64,000 bases of DNA from Paramyrothecium sp. XJ0827 (Eukaryota > Ascomycota > Sordariomycetes > Hypocreales > Stachybotryaceae). Under the pieces are notes generated by a model, which made no database searches, was not told the origin of the DNA, and saw only the letters and a list, made by a program, of their open reading frames with translations. The DNA lies in assembly GCA_020881915.1 (NCBI GenBank), contig JAJFPB010000009.1, positions 1,488,001 through 1,552,000 of the forward strand, written 5' to 3'. Position numbers and translations under genes: made by a program. Shown here piece after piece: positions 1 to 11,618 of this stretch. How positions within the stretch are numbered: the first letter of the stretch is position 1; every line of letters begins with the position of its first letter.

Positions 1-26
1 TGAGATGATGATTCACGTAACAAGCC

Positions 27-1246
27 TTACAAGTACGGCTTCACCTGTGCTTCAGACCATTCCCAATACTTGCGGCCGAGCTCGGGCTCAACAAGGTCGG
101 GCCTTGGCTGCTCCTTTTTGCCGAAAGGAGTGACTTTGACTGTTAGTATGGCACAAAAGTAGCATAGCTTCTGAGGACTTACTCCACAAGTCACCTTGTT
201 TTATCGAGGCATCGAATCCAGCAAACAATTCAGTGTACGCTCCAAACTTGGCAGGGCGCCCCATGATTTTCTGTCAACTACTGTTAGTTTCGAGAACAGG
301 GTGATTGTGAATAGGCCCGGGCTGGCGGTTTATTCTCGTTAATGAGAGAGTGTTTAGCATACCATGAAAAGTTTCTGAGCTGAGCCATGGTATTTCTGCA
401 GGCCAGTATGCAACAGTCCTGGGTTGAGGGACTGAACAGCCATTAGCTAATGGGCCTATAGGATATCATGGCCACAAGAGGCTGAGGATTTAGACTCACC
501 AGGCTGACAATGCCTGTATCGCGGTATAAACGAGCGAACTCTGCTGCATGGATGAGGTTTCCGGCTTTAGATCGATTATACTTGACGCCCGCCGATTCGT
601 CTTCGTGGTAGTCCATATTGGAGAAGTCAATGGCCGGTTTGGGTGCAAAATCGGCGGAAACGGAAGAAACCCAGATCAAGCGGACGCTGTTCTTGGGTGC
701 CGTCTTTGCTGTCTGCACGAGCAAGGGCGTAAGGAATTGGACGAAGAGGAAGTGGCCAAGGGCGTTGGTGCCGAGCTGCAACTCGTAGCCTTGTGCCGTC
801 TTGGAACCTTGGGGTGGCGTCATGACGCCGGCATTGTTGACCAGAATGTCAAGGCGGGATTCTTGTGCAAGAAACTGGTTTGCCGACTCTTTGATGGTGG
901 CTAGGTCGTCAAGCTGAAGCTTGAGAAACTTCAGCTGGCCCCGGGAGTTTGGCTGGGATTCCCTGATGTCATTCATGGCCTCTTCGGTGCGAGGTTGAGA
1001 CCGGGCTGCCATCCACACTGTTGCATTGCGCTGATACAGGATTCTGGCAAGCTCCTTGCCGACACCACTGGAAGCACCGGTGATCAGAACGACCTAAAAA
1101 ATTGGAGGAGATGAATGTCAGCTTTTCTGGTTTGTTCGGCCAGGGTATGCCATTGCAGTGCGCACCTTGCCTGATTGGTCGGGAAGGTTTTCCTCGGTAA
1201 GAGGGGCCTTGTAAGGCACAAAAGAGCTTCGACGAAGGCCTTCCAT
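27..1246 (-). CDS. Short-chain dehydrogenase/reductase (retinol-dehydrogenase-like)
   Basis: NAD(P)-dependent oxidoreductase of the classical SDR superfamily; substrate unknown. Five exons fit one 314-residue protein: 1246-1166, 1093-500, 431-363, 270-183 and 139-27, all with GT..AG borders and matching phases. Visible motifs in order: the nucleotide-binding glycine motif ITGASSGVGKE (about residue 31), the structural NNAGV motif, the catalytic serine region WVSSVSA, and the catalytic YNRSK (YxxxK). After the third exon, NPGLLHTGLQKY is the usual SDR substrate-loop sequence, and the C-terminus (ELGRKYWEWSE) resembles fungal family members. The N-terminus starts 27 residues before the second exon, normal for this subfamily. 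The family and the broken reading frame are clear; the exact biological role is not. Confidence 0.88.
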
Positions 1247-1985
1247 TTTAGTGACGAATTGAATGTGGCTGAATTAATGTATTAAAGTTAACAAGGATTG
1301 ATCTGAAGTGTGATTGAGCTGGAATGATTGTGTTGTAGAGTCGTCAACCTGTTGAGCAAAGCCGTCTCTTATATCAAGATGGAGACGGGGATAGTGAGAA
1401 GCGGAGATAGTATCCCCGCGTAGGGGATAGAGCAGGGCCTGTACCATGAGAATGCACCCGCTACAGACATCCTAGTCGACGATATGGCTGCACGGAACTT
1501 GTCGCCCATTTCCCGCTTAGTCATGCTTGCTGTGTTTACAAAGACACACAGCACGCCATTGCGTCTGATGGCCACAACCACGGCATCCGTGTTGGCGCTC
1601 TTACCGCTTTGTGCTGTGCATCGTTCGGGATTGTCTGGCGGAGATAATCTAGCGGCTCGGAGCATTTGCGTTCATTGAAACAAAAGCTGCTAAGGGTGTT
1701 AGAGACGTCTCGCCAACCTTGGTTCCGATTATTACTACTTGGTCGCGCTGTCGAAGCCACGTGTTTAGACCACAACAACAAGCGGCTTGTATCAAGTGAC
1801 AATGTAAGGTCTCGGAATATGTTCTTCATTCTTCACCAATCACGACCTTTGCACGGGATACTTAATCCGCATCTTAGTCGTTCTCTATGAAGCCTTCATC
1901 GCAAACCCTATAGGGTAGTTTGCAGCAAAGCCCGTTAATTGTAAGCTCATCTATAAATGACCAACAAATCAGTGGCTTGACATGA
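1247..1985. other. Intergenic, no gene seen
   Basis: Upstream of the SDR and downstream of the 2EXR gene. Short open frames on both strands lack recognisable motifs or consistent splice sites. It probably holds the SDR promoter and the 3' end of the 2EXR transcript. Confidence 0.5.
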
Positions 1986-3179
1986 TCATCGTTTTCGCGG
2001 CAATTCCAACAACCCCAAGTCAGGCTGAAACGCCGTCAAATCCCAATAGTGCTGCGATATAGTCCACAGCCGCTGCCGGGGCTCTGGGAGCGGACCAAAG
2101 GCATCTACCGGAAACAACCAGAACCCGAAGGCGGTCGGTACTGTCTCCGATCCATAGCCCAGGGCCTCGTTGAATCCTCCGTGCCGAGACGTTTGGCTCA
2201 CCCATGCTCTCTCCTCCCTCTGCAACCACTCCTCCCCATCCTCCGAAGTATAGATGGTAGGGACAGTCCCCGAGAAGGCGATTAAAATTCGCTCCTCAGG
2301 ACTGGTTGCGGCAGGGTTGCCGACCCACTGTCGGCGGAGCTGACGCCATGCATACACCATCTCGCGAGGGTCACGGTCCAGGAACACCTTGCCCAAATCA
2401 TTATCGATGGGCCGCGGATCGGGCTGCAGACGGTCGAAGTTGAGCGCCATGCCCATGATGGGGAATGCCATGTTCTGGCGCAACTCCGAAGTTTGGGCGC
2501 CGCTCGAAAACCCAAATACGTGGCGACCTGTGCTCTGAACGTGGACAAAGAAGATCTGGCGAAGCTGGTGCAGGGTCTCCTCGAAACTCCGTCTTATGGG
2601 CACACTCAGCATGGTCGAATTGGTCTTGCAAAGGCCGTCGCCACCTTGCAAGCCGTTGATGTCCATGGCAAGGTTAAGGAGTCCAACTCCACGTGGATCA
2701 TGAGCCGTCTTCAAGTCGTGAATGAAATCAATCACTTGGCCAGTGTCGCTGCGAATGTACAGGCAGTCAAACTCCGGGTTGAAGTACATCGTGCCGGCGG
2801 TCATTGTCGTATTTCTCGTCGTCGCACCGTTGATGTACCAGCAAGGGAGGTGTACTCTGTAGAATGCCAAAGCGACGTCCCGCGATTCTCGATTAATGCG
2901 AAACAGCTTGCTGATGGTCTGGTAACCGTCTACAACTACGCCGTAGCTCTCTTCCATGTGCGACTGGGGTCTCACTACGCCCTGCCGCGCCAGGAGGGCA
3001 TCCGATAATCCACGGTTGCGCAAGCGCACTTTGAGGATGCGCCGGTGGGGTACTGCGTAGCCCCATATCTTAAGTCGTAATTCAGCCGGTAGAATATGGA
3101 AGTGTGTGAATTGGTCATGCGATGTAAGAGAGGTGATCTCGCTAGGTCTGAAGACATGGGCATTGTGTGCAAGCGTCAT
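1986..3179 (-). CDS. 2EXR-domain protein of unknown function
   Basis: Uninterrupted 397-residue protein beginning at a true ATG. Residues about 22-60 (QFTHFHILPAELRLKIWGYA) are the signature start of the fungal 2EXR domain, an F-box-like motif found in large lineage-specific protein families of filamentous ascomycetes; it continues through SKLFRINRESRDVALAFYR, the typical second block. The remainder is not recognisable. No signal peptide or membrane segment is evident. Members are generally uncharacterised, so no reaction or partner can be assigned. No introns are needed. Confidence 0.8.
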   Translation of the reverse strand: MTLAHNAHVFRPSEITSLTSHDQFTHFHILPAELRLKIWGYAVPHRRILKVRLRNRGLSDALLARQGVVRPQSHMEESYGVVVDGYQTISKLFRINRESRDVALAFYRVHLPCWYINGATTRNTTMTAGTMYFNPEFDCLYIRSDTGQVIDFIHDLKTAHDPRGVGLLNLAMDINGLQGGDGLCKTNSTMLSVPIRRSFEETLHQLRQIFFVHVQSTGRHVFGFSSGAQTSELRQNMAFPIMGMALNFDRLQPDPRPIDNDLGKVFLDRDPREMVYAWRQLRRQWVGNPAATSPEERILIAFSGTVPTIYTSEDGEEWLQREERAWVSQTSRHGGFNEALGYGSETVPTAFGFWLFPVDAFGPLPEPRQRLWTISQHYWDLTAFQPDLGLLELPRKR

Positions 3180-3564
3180 CCTGCCCGAGCTTGCGCACCC
3201 GGCGTATGTGGTTTTCTTCCAAGTCCAAGTCGGATATTGGTTATACGATTGTCCTGAATAGTTTGGCCTGAATACACTGCTAGAGCTTGACTGGAGGGGG
3301 ATGCTTCTGGTCGTGGGACACCCCTGTTAAATAAGTGGCTGGTAGATTACCCCATTATCAGCATGTCAGTAACAGGAGGCGTTTCATGGTAGTGTTGCCT
3401 GGACGGTAGAGTCGCCTCCTTATCTGCACGGGCATCATGAATAAATTACATTATGCCCAGCATATAATTGCCAACCCAGGCTGCAGCCACTAAATACATA
3501 CAAAATCGTCAAGTCATGACGGCCAACTTCATGTCTCATTCACCCGAGTCTCTACCACGCTTGT
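3180..3564. other. Intergenic, no gene seen
   Basis: Contains the upstream region of the 2EXR gene and the 3' flank of the glycosyltransferase gene. No supported coding frame. Confidence 0.5.
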
Positions 3565-5002
3565 CTAATGCTCATTCGCCAGGCTGGTTGCATCATTCAA
3601 TTCAAAATCAAAATTCCAAATGTGCTTCGGCGTCATCTTGCCGTACTTGTCTCTGTGCTTCCCGTGGCTGCTCCGACCGCCCACGTGCTGCATGACGACC
3701 GGCGTTAGCGCCCAGCGCAAGCCGCCCGTGGTGTCGGCGTACTCTTCTATAAGGCTGTCCATATTGATCTTGGTCCATCTCTTGTCGCGGAAAAGGGGTA
3801 TTAGCTGGTTCACCATGGTCTCCTGGGGGAAGACCAAGCCTTGGCTGCAGCAGGCGTGCTCGGACATGAGGTGGACACCAGTGGGCTGCGGGAACAGGCA
3901 GTTGGCTCCTGCGGAGAAGAAAAGGAGGATGTAGAGAGGAGTGAAGACAAAGGCAATGATGATGATGCTATCCCGTGTCATATGTAGACGAACCACGGGG
4001 ATGTACCGGCTTGCCAGCACCGAAGCGAACAGGGCCGCAGCAATGATACCGACGCATGCGGCCACGTAGCTTGGCCAGGACTCAACGTTCCAACCCAGAA
4101 GTCTCTCGTAGTAGAAGAGACGGAGGTACACGACTGTGTTTTGGATTAGCCCAAGCGTTCATAGAGGCCGTGCCTCGGCAGCTGCGGGAGCGTTTTGAGT
4201 GTCTTACATTGGCTTATGCCCATCTCGAAGGTCTTGGTCGTAGCCTCCTGCAGAGCCGTCATTGTTCGGCTCGGCCAGCCCTCCATGAAGACATTGTCAT
4301 CTTCGGCGATGAGAGTGTACTGTGCGTTGGTCTTCTTACACTCTTCCATCACCAGGTAGTAGTCGAACTTGGATTTGAATTCATGGGTACCGTTCCGCTC
4401 CAACGACTTGGCCACGGATAGGATCTCTTCGTCGTCTCTATACAGAATAACCTTGTCGGCCATTTTGTCGAGCCACGGCTGGTCATAGTCCGGATGCTTC
4501 CACTCCTTGACATGGCCGAGAAGTACGACGAAGTGCATCTTGGCCCGCTCTTCGGGGGTCAACCCATGCTGAAGCGAGCCCAGCGTCGACTTGAGGTACG
4601 AAATGCCCCTCCTCTTGACCGACGGAATACCTATGCATAGCTCAGGCGGTTCAGCGTGGGCGCCTTGTGCTATAGGTCTAGTGAAGTTAGAGTCGACATA
4701 GCGCAGCGACTCCTGTATGCGGTGCGCCGAGTAGCCCGGGACATAGGCACGTTCAGGCAGGAAAAACTTTGAAGTTGGGTCTCGCCAACACCGGGACCGG
4801 ATGTACAAGACAAGCAATGAGTACTGTGCACGCCAAGCTGTTAGTTCTTCGACATGTCCATTTGCAGTCGGAAGCAGCACTCTGACTGGACAGGGCGTTC
4901 GTGGCTCGGGTTGGCCACGATGCGGGATTTGAGAGCTCGGGTTGGGATTGAACGACTTACGGTGATCAAGAAGCTGCCGATCAGCCGTACGTGATATGCC
5001 AT
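3565..5002 (-). CDS. PGAP4-like (TMEM246-like) fungal glycosyltransferase
   Basis: Probable Golgi membrane glycosyltransferase related to PGAP4, the animal GPI-glycan GalNAc transferase. Three exons (5002-4961, 4823-4208, 4133-3565) give 408 residues. The first intron acceptor is chosen because it restores an N-terminal membrane anchor (GSFLITYSLLVLYI). The core follows: CIGIPSVKRRGISYLKSTLG, then FVVLLGHV, then the acidic metal-site-like motif LIAEDDN at the end of a beta strand. Two further hydrophobic segments near the C-terminus (VAACVGIIAAALFASVLA and IIIIAFVFTPLYILLFF) match the split-membrane topology of the family. Donor substrate and acceptor in fungi are inferred, not shown. Confidence 0.85.
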
Positions 5003-6429
5003 AGTAGAGACAGGCTCATCACGGCGACAAGGCGGCAGTAGTACGAGGGACAGTTGGTCGCCAAGAGCTGGAAGGGATCCTTCAAGCATATTTTCAAAGG
5101 GGGTAGCGCAGCGCTTAAGGGTCTGCGCGTGCGTTGGGGGGCGGTGCGGCGATCGAAAAAACTTCCGCCACAGCAATTATGCATGTTGGCTAGCCTATCA
5201 AGCCTGTCTAGACTAGCCCACCCCAGCTCCTTCATCCACTTGGGTGGGCCCTCATTGGGCCGTCGGACGCAGCTCCATGACGGGAGAAGTAGAAGTTCCC
5301 GCGTGGCACAGCGTGGCATTGATGCCTAGCCGGACTTTATGACTGGACGCACCCGTCTTGAATAAAAGGAAGCAGTGATTCAAGGCCGTCTTCCTGATTG
5401 AGTTTTACAGCGCTCAATTTTGCTGAAGGGGGGAAGACAGTGATTCACTGCCTCGCGGCCCTCACGACTCCTATCGTGCACCGGGTTTCCTTTTCCAGCA
5501 ACTCGGTGCAGCCAGGCGCACCATTCTGGGCTAGAGCCCCTTATCAACATTGTCAGATTGTCCACCCACGTCCTGGGAAATTGTACTAATTTAAGAACCT
5601 GGGCTGTGCCAAGGTGGCGAATATGAGAGAAAAATGGGTCGTTCACACTGTCAGATTGAACTGGTTGGTTCCCGCGTTTTGCAACAAGCCGCCAGTCGGC
5701 TCGTGCTTCTCCATTCTTCATTCTGTCGCTACCTTACAAAGGTACGCTGTAGTTTTGTGTGAGGGATGGTAGTCTTTATGTCCGGGATATAGCAATTCGT
5801 GCTTCCCCATCTGCATATGTCGCGTGTCACATGTCAAGCCAGGCCCATACTGTGAGAGTGTTAGCATCGCACAGGCTACTCAACATCAACCTGTCGCGCG
5901 GGTAGGGCGGCAGGTTTTGCCCAAAAGAAACGTGATGAGGTGAGACTGCGGAGCAACCACGTCGTCGAGCTCCGGATTACTTTCAGAAGAAACGGGAATT
6001 ACAAAATGCTACCAGCAAAACTTATTAAAAACACCATAGCGATTCCTTGCTCGCTCAAAAGTGCATTGAACGCACGATGCGCTTCCGTTTCGGTGGTGCA
6101 CCACAAGAGGCTGTTACCTGCCACTATTCGCACTGATCCTGATCACCGTCCTAGCACATGACATCTACTGGTGCATCACGGACACAACTGCGCATTCCCG
6201 ACCGCGCCTCAGCTTGCCTGCTTCCAGCTATCAATCTGCCATATGCAACGGTCCTTCGAATGCGTGAGGCTGCACACGATGCACTTCGATTGGCCTGTGC
6301 CCTGAGGCTTATCTTGTGACATATGTGATCTCATCTTTCTGCATCATCACAGGAGCGCAGTCCATTGCAACGTTCTTCATCAACACACGAACCATAAATT
6401 GAAAGCTCAACCATTTATAAACACACTCT
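5003..6429. other. Intergenic, no gene seen
   Basis: 1.4 kb between the glycosyltransferase start and the NmrA stop. Several open frames of 60-110 codons occur on both strands but none shows domain content or good splice context. The segment 5003-5330 is probably glycosyltransferase 5' leader and promoter. Confidence 0.5.
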
Positions 6430-7507
6430 TCAGTTCTTCTTCCAGGCTTTGGCCATGAATTCCTCAATGCCAATGGGTTTGATATCAGGATATCGATCGT
6501 TCAAGCGACCCTCCTTGGGCAGCGCAAGCCCTCCTTCGACGGTGACCTTTCCAAGAAATGAACACATTACTTCGGGGTCAAGTCCGTCGAAGGTGGAGTT
6601 TTTGGATATAACCGTGGCGTGGCCCTCGCTAAGTTTCTCGTAGCTATCGTACGTGACCTCAAATTCGTCGCCTATTGCGTTCAGCATATGGTTTCCTAAA
6701 TCATGGATAGAGTCACACAGAGACTTACCGGTGTATAGTCGCGCAAAGGCGAGAATTTGGTTAAAGGTAACGTCAGCACCGCTGACAATGCTGATTTCTG
6801 GCCAATCCTCGTCGTCAAGAAGACGCTCGACGAAACGTGCCAGGTCCCTGGAATGTGTTGTCGCCCAAACCTCATCGCCAGTGCCTGGTATGGCAGCGCG
6901 GCGATTGGCAACGTCGATGCCCCAGACGAATGACCGAAGATGTGTGGGGAGGTTAGGCACTCCGTAATAGTCCATGAAAATACCAACGGCAAAGCGAGTT
7001 ACTTGGAGTCCAGTCTTCTTCAACTCTCCGGCAGCGTGTCGCGCATCCGCAGTAAAGTCATCGGTGGCACTAGAGCCGACATGTTAGCGCACCTGATCGT
7101 TTCTTAGAATCTATTTAGGGCATAATGGTCTTACTCTGGAGGAACATAACTCGCGAATTCGTTAGGAATGAACCTCTTCGTTGTCGTGGCCTTGTCTGCA
7201 GCGGCAATGAGCAGAAGTTGTGTGTCGGCAGCGGCACCGGGTAGTGTCGAGATGACAGTGTCTATCTTCTTGCTCTCTAGGCTTTTGACAGTTTCGTCTA
7301 CGTCGTTGTAATCAAGAACCAGAATTTCAGCACCTGGGATGGATGAAGAAGGTTGCTTCTGCTGTGTCAGTCAACCCCTCGTAAAGGACGTCGATTACTT
7401 ACTTTTCTCGTCAAGACGAAGATTTCATGCTCCCCAGATGAAACTAGTTGTTCAACAATGGTCCGGCCGACGTCGCCAGTCCCTCCTGCTACAGCAATGA
7501 TACCCAT
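6430..7507 (-). CDS. NmrA-like / isoflavone-reductase-like atypical SDR
   Basis: NAD(P)-binding protein of the NmrA-like family; these act as regulators or as reductases on small aromatics. Exons 7507-7399, 7333-7135 and 7069-6430 give 315 residues. The protein begins MGIIAVAGGTGDVGRTIVEQL, the usual glycine-rich NmrA start; then come VISTLPGAAADTQLLLIAAA and KRFIPNEFASYVPP, and further on VTYDSYEKLSEG. The first donor used is the second of two overlapping GTAA sites, because only that one keeps the frame open. A 33-nt in-frame stretch in exon 3 (about 6700-6732) has intron-like borders but is shorter than usual fungal introns, so it is kept as coding. Substrate unknown. Confidence 0.85.
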
Positions 7508-8888
7508 AGTGATAATGAGAGGTAATTTAAGATAAGGGATCAGCTTATGGTCTTCTTATGAGAGTGTCAATGGCAGAGATGACTTTGATGATAACACCAG
7601 AGTGTTCTAATTTCCCGGCCGAGTATTTATACAATGATTGTGACTTTGGTTCGGCACGAGCTGCATGTGCTGTGCGGAGTTTGATGCCGGCGCTGCGGAG
7701 ATTCGGAGCTGTGGAGGGGGTGAATATGGGGCCGGTGCCCGCGGGTGCCGGCGCCGAAACTAAGAGCTGCTGGTCGGCTGTTTCAATCGTGCCGAATTAC
7801 GCACGCCCTGGCGGGAGGGATGATTAATCAAACCTTCGTGATTAGGAAGACGTCGTTTCTAAGCGGAGGCTCCACTTCCAGGCCTGATTTGATCGATCAC
7901 GGCGGGCAACGGGGAAGATGGATGCCGTGCCCCGTGATGCTGTCGGCATGGTCTTTCACGCGTGATGGGGCAAGGCCAAAGTTGGAGGCGGAGTTGTGAC
8001 TACTCAAACTTATTAAAAAATGAATGCGGCTGGGTTTAAGACACACAGCAACTTTTATGATGTGATAAGCCACTGAGTCCTGGCTGGACAGAAAGCCAAA
8101 GGGTGTCATTTCCTTAAATGCCATGATCTTAGCAAAACCATGGGATCACAATGTGCATCGCTGAGATTGTCCCTCCATTGAAGAGTAGAGGCAATCCCTT
8201 TTTTTGTACTTAATCTTATTCTTCTTCTTACTTCATCATTGATTCTTAAGTTGCGAAAATAATTTTTGTAAACGTTGCATTCCATGATGAGTGATGTTCC
8301 CCGCTAAAACCTTTGGCACTGTCCTGAATCTGATTTTCTGCCATACCAAAGTCTTGCAATTGATCACCGTGCGATCGACATTCCATGTTTCTTCTCGATT
8401 AAACTTTGAAGTCATTGAAATCAATGAAATATGTGTTTGTATTACCCTCACAAAGTGAAACACTAAATTGCACTGGGCTTGACTACATTCTTAGTTGGAC
8501 ATAATGCGTTAGGCTGATTCAATATTGAAGTGAGCCCTGCAGTTGGAAATCTGCCTAAACAGAGGTGACCTATGAGTGTAGGCAAGCTGGTACATAGCTT
8601 TGCATATGGGCGAGCTTAACCGGGATTCGATTGCCCGAGATTGGTGCCCTATTGCCTTTTGGACGGCAGATGCTCATGCTCCCCACTCTGCTGCATATTG
8701 CTCAGCCACCTTTTTCCATTTAACAGCCTGACTGCTTGAACCTCTGCTGAACTAAAGTCAAACAAAAATGAGACCGTTTACCTTAAGAATCATTCCGTTA
8801 TTTTGACAAACGTCGACAATAACTATTGCAACCAGGAGATCTGGTAATGAGTTTGGTTTAGTCCAACCTTTTGGGTTGATCGCGGAAC
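7508..8888. other. Intergenic, divergent promoters of NmrA and HET genes
   Basis: Lies between two divergently transcribed genes, so it should hold both promoters. No supported coding frame. A short stretch near 8630-8650 resembles a tRNA T-arm but has no partner arms. Confidence 0.5.
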
Positions 8889-10966
8889 ATGAGACCGACC
8901 ACTTGCCAGAAATGCGCGAGCATTTTTCAAGGCGCGCAAGACTTCCATGAGGAAAAGACCCTCATCGAATCTCCAGTGATAAGCGCTGATAGACCCGCGA
9001 ATTGTCGTATTTGTCTACTGATCTGGGTGCGACATAAGAGATTTGCAGAGAAGGCTGGTGAATTGTGGCAGATGCTGCAGCCTCGACAGATTGATTACAT
9101 ATTATTTGAAGAGAAGAACAACGGCCGAAAGTTTGACGGCGCTCAAACTTTATTAGATGACACCGGGGTCTTTCCTATTCAATTGAGATTGGATATACAC
9201 TATGGAGCTATTGGCAGCACTAGGATCAGTCTTGCGCTGTTACCTGCAAACTGTGAGCCCCCCCATGTTAATGAACACTTTGGATTTCTAATGATACGTT
9301 ATCAGCTTCGCATGGAACAGAAGTAGCAAGTGATTTGTCCTATAGCACGGAATCAGAGCAAACGTTTGCGTTTGTATCATCCAAATTGAGAATGTGTGTT
9401 GAAAGCCACGATAGTTGTCGGCAGCGAGCCCCAATAGAAGGTAATTGGCATCCGACACGCTTGCTCGAAGTTGATGAAATGGATGAAAAGGTGTATTTAC
9501 GCATTGGAGTGGACTTGAAGTCGGAAGCCTACAACACTTTGAGTCACTGCTGGGGGTTATCGAAGCCGCCGCTACTCACGGCCGAAACAGAGCAGCTTTT
9601 CAAGGCCGGCATATCCATTCACGACCTGCCCAAAACTTTCCGAGATGCCATCAAGGTCACGAAAATGCTCTCTACTCGGTATCTATGGATCGACTCCATG
9701 TGCATTTTACAGGATGACCTTGGAGACTGGCACAGTGAAGCGGCCGCAATGGGTGACGTGTACTCTCACGCGCTCTGCAACATAGCCGCCACGGCAGCGA
9801 CTGATGGTTCCGCCGGGCTGTTTTTCGCGAGAGACAACGTCGCGGAATGTTCTTTCGAAATCCCTGCAGACTGGTGTCTGCGACAAGAAAAGAGAGCCTT
9901 CACTTATCCCAATGGACTCTACAAGGTTTTCCCAGTCGATCACTGGGAGAATGATTTGGAGAGCAGTCCGCTGAACCGGAGAGCTTGGGTCATGCAAGAG
10001 AGGTTTCTTTCAACTCGAGTCCTACACTTCTCAGCTACTCAAGTATTTTGGGAATGCCTAGAGAACACTTGCAGCGAGTTATTTCCGGAGGGAATCCATC
10101 CATGCGCTCAACCGGTGTGGTTTCTCAACAGTCAAATGCCCCTGAAACGGGCGTTGAATCGGGCTCCGCGCGACACAGGGTGGCATAGGGACATTTATCA
10201 CCACTGGCAAGTTTTTGTCAGAGCTTATTCAAGATGTGGCCTTACAAAAGATAACGACAAACTTATTGCAATCAACGGCATCCAGAAGATGTTATCAAAA
10301 ATGACCGGAGGCACATTTATTGCAGGACTATGGTCTGACTTCCTCTTCGAAGAGCTATCCTGGATAAGGCACCCGCCTTGTTTGAATCCAAAAGGCGCTC
10401 CGCTTTTTCCACAGGAATGGCGAGCTCCTTCGTGGAGCTGGGCAAGTACCAACGTGGAGATGCACCCGGGGAATATCCGTCACCACATCAAATGCGACAA
10501 CTTTCGATACAAGGTCACATTGGAAGGTGTTGAGGTTGAGGCAGGGAACTCTGGGGAACTTAGAAGAGCCTCAATGAGAATACGAGGCAAGCTACTTTTT
10601 GCGAGCTTCACGTTGCGGCAACCACTAAGTAGGCAACATCGCACTCTGCAAATCACAACCAATCAGTCCACATTCACGAATGAAGGAGTGTCGCGTGAAG
10701 CACTGGATTTTAGGCTCGACGACGTAGAGTCTGAACTCGATGATGAAGACCTGGCATGCTTGGGTATATATTCTTGTAAATGCGATGGGCTTAAGGACGA
10801 GGATTCAGATGATGCCGCCCCGATGCTGGGTGCGCTTGTTTTGCGGCCTAGCAACAACAAGGCCGAACACTATGATCGGATTGGGACTGTTTGTGTGCAC
10901 GAGCCCTTCCACGATTTTTACACCACGAACGAGACAGACGTTGAGCATAGTATTATATTGGTATAA
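8889..10966 (+). CDS. HET-domain (heterokaryon incompatibility) protein
   Basis: Predicted 674-residue HET protein; HET domains trigger programmed cell death on non-self recognition in filamentous fungi. Exons 8889-9252 and 9306-10966 are joined across a 53-nt intron (GTGAGC donor, internal TTCTAATGA branch, TTATCAG acceptor); without it the frame is broken by a stop. The HET core runs from about residue 197: YNTLSHCWG, then LPKTFRDAI, YLWIDSMCILQDD, the conserved AAAMGDVYSHA, then NIAATAATDGSAGLFF. A later block, LNRRAWVMQERFLSTRVLHF, is the conserved end of the domain. An N-terminal Cys-containing region (CQKCASIF, NCRICLLIW) is common in this class. No NACHT, WD or patatin partner domain follows, so the allorecognition partner is unknown. 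Confidence 0.92.
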
Positions 10967-11618
10967 TCGAAACTATTCTCTGATACTGCAGTATCGGCAT
11001 GTCTTCTCGCTGCAACAATTAGCTAGAGTGTGTCCAAAAGCGTGGGTCGTAAGGGTGAGACTGTTGGAATCAGCCGTTCAGACAATCTCGTGATGCGGCC
11101 ATGCCAGAGCCTGGCAGCAGCTACACTGAGGTAGACCTTCCCCATCAAACATTCTCAATCATCTGTCGTTTTATCTGCATCGATGGACTGAGGGTTGTTT
11201 TTGTTCAACGAGATGTAAGTAGAGACTGGAGACTTAGGCTTAACGACCTTGCCGATATTATGGTGTCAACAAAACCATTTTGAGTTGTGTCAAACGCATT
11301 GTGTTGAAGATACGAGGAGACATGAAATGCGTCCGTATCGTATGCTCTTGTCCGAATGTTATACATACCAAAACCAATGTTGCGTCTTCTGAAGTGCGTA
11401 TACAGTTAAGAAAGGGCCTGAGACTTACAGTAGTTGAATTAAAGTACAAATCAACGCCATATTTGCACATTACTCCCCGATCCTTGACAAAACACACCCC
11501 TCATTCACGTACCTCCCATACAATAAGACGGTAGAATACTTCCCAGAATACAAAGGATTAAGGATACATCAAGTCCGTCCAGAACAAGGTATGGGCCTTA
11601 ATCTCAGAGCTGTTGCCA
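10967..11618. other. Intergenic between convergent genes, nothing seen
   Basis: Separates the 3' ends of the HET gene and the acyltransferase gene. Short open frames on both strands show no domain content. Confidence 0.5.

Noticed and set aside
6700..6732. 33-nt intron in the first NmrA-like gene
   Set aside because: GTAAGT and TAG borders exist, but the length is below usual fungal introns and the frame stays open; left as coding.
8589..8660. tRNA-like T-arm (GGGATTCGATTGCCC)
   Set aside because: The stem has a mismatch next to the loop, and no acceptor, D or anticodon arms pair upstream.
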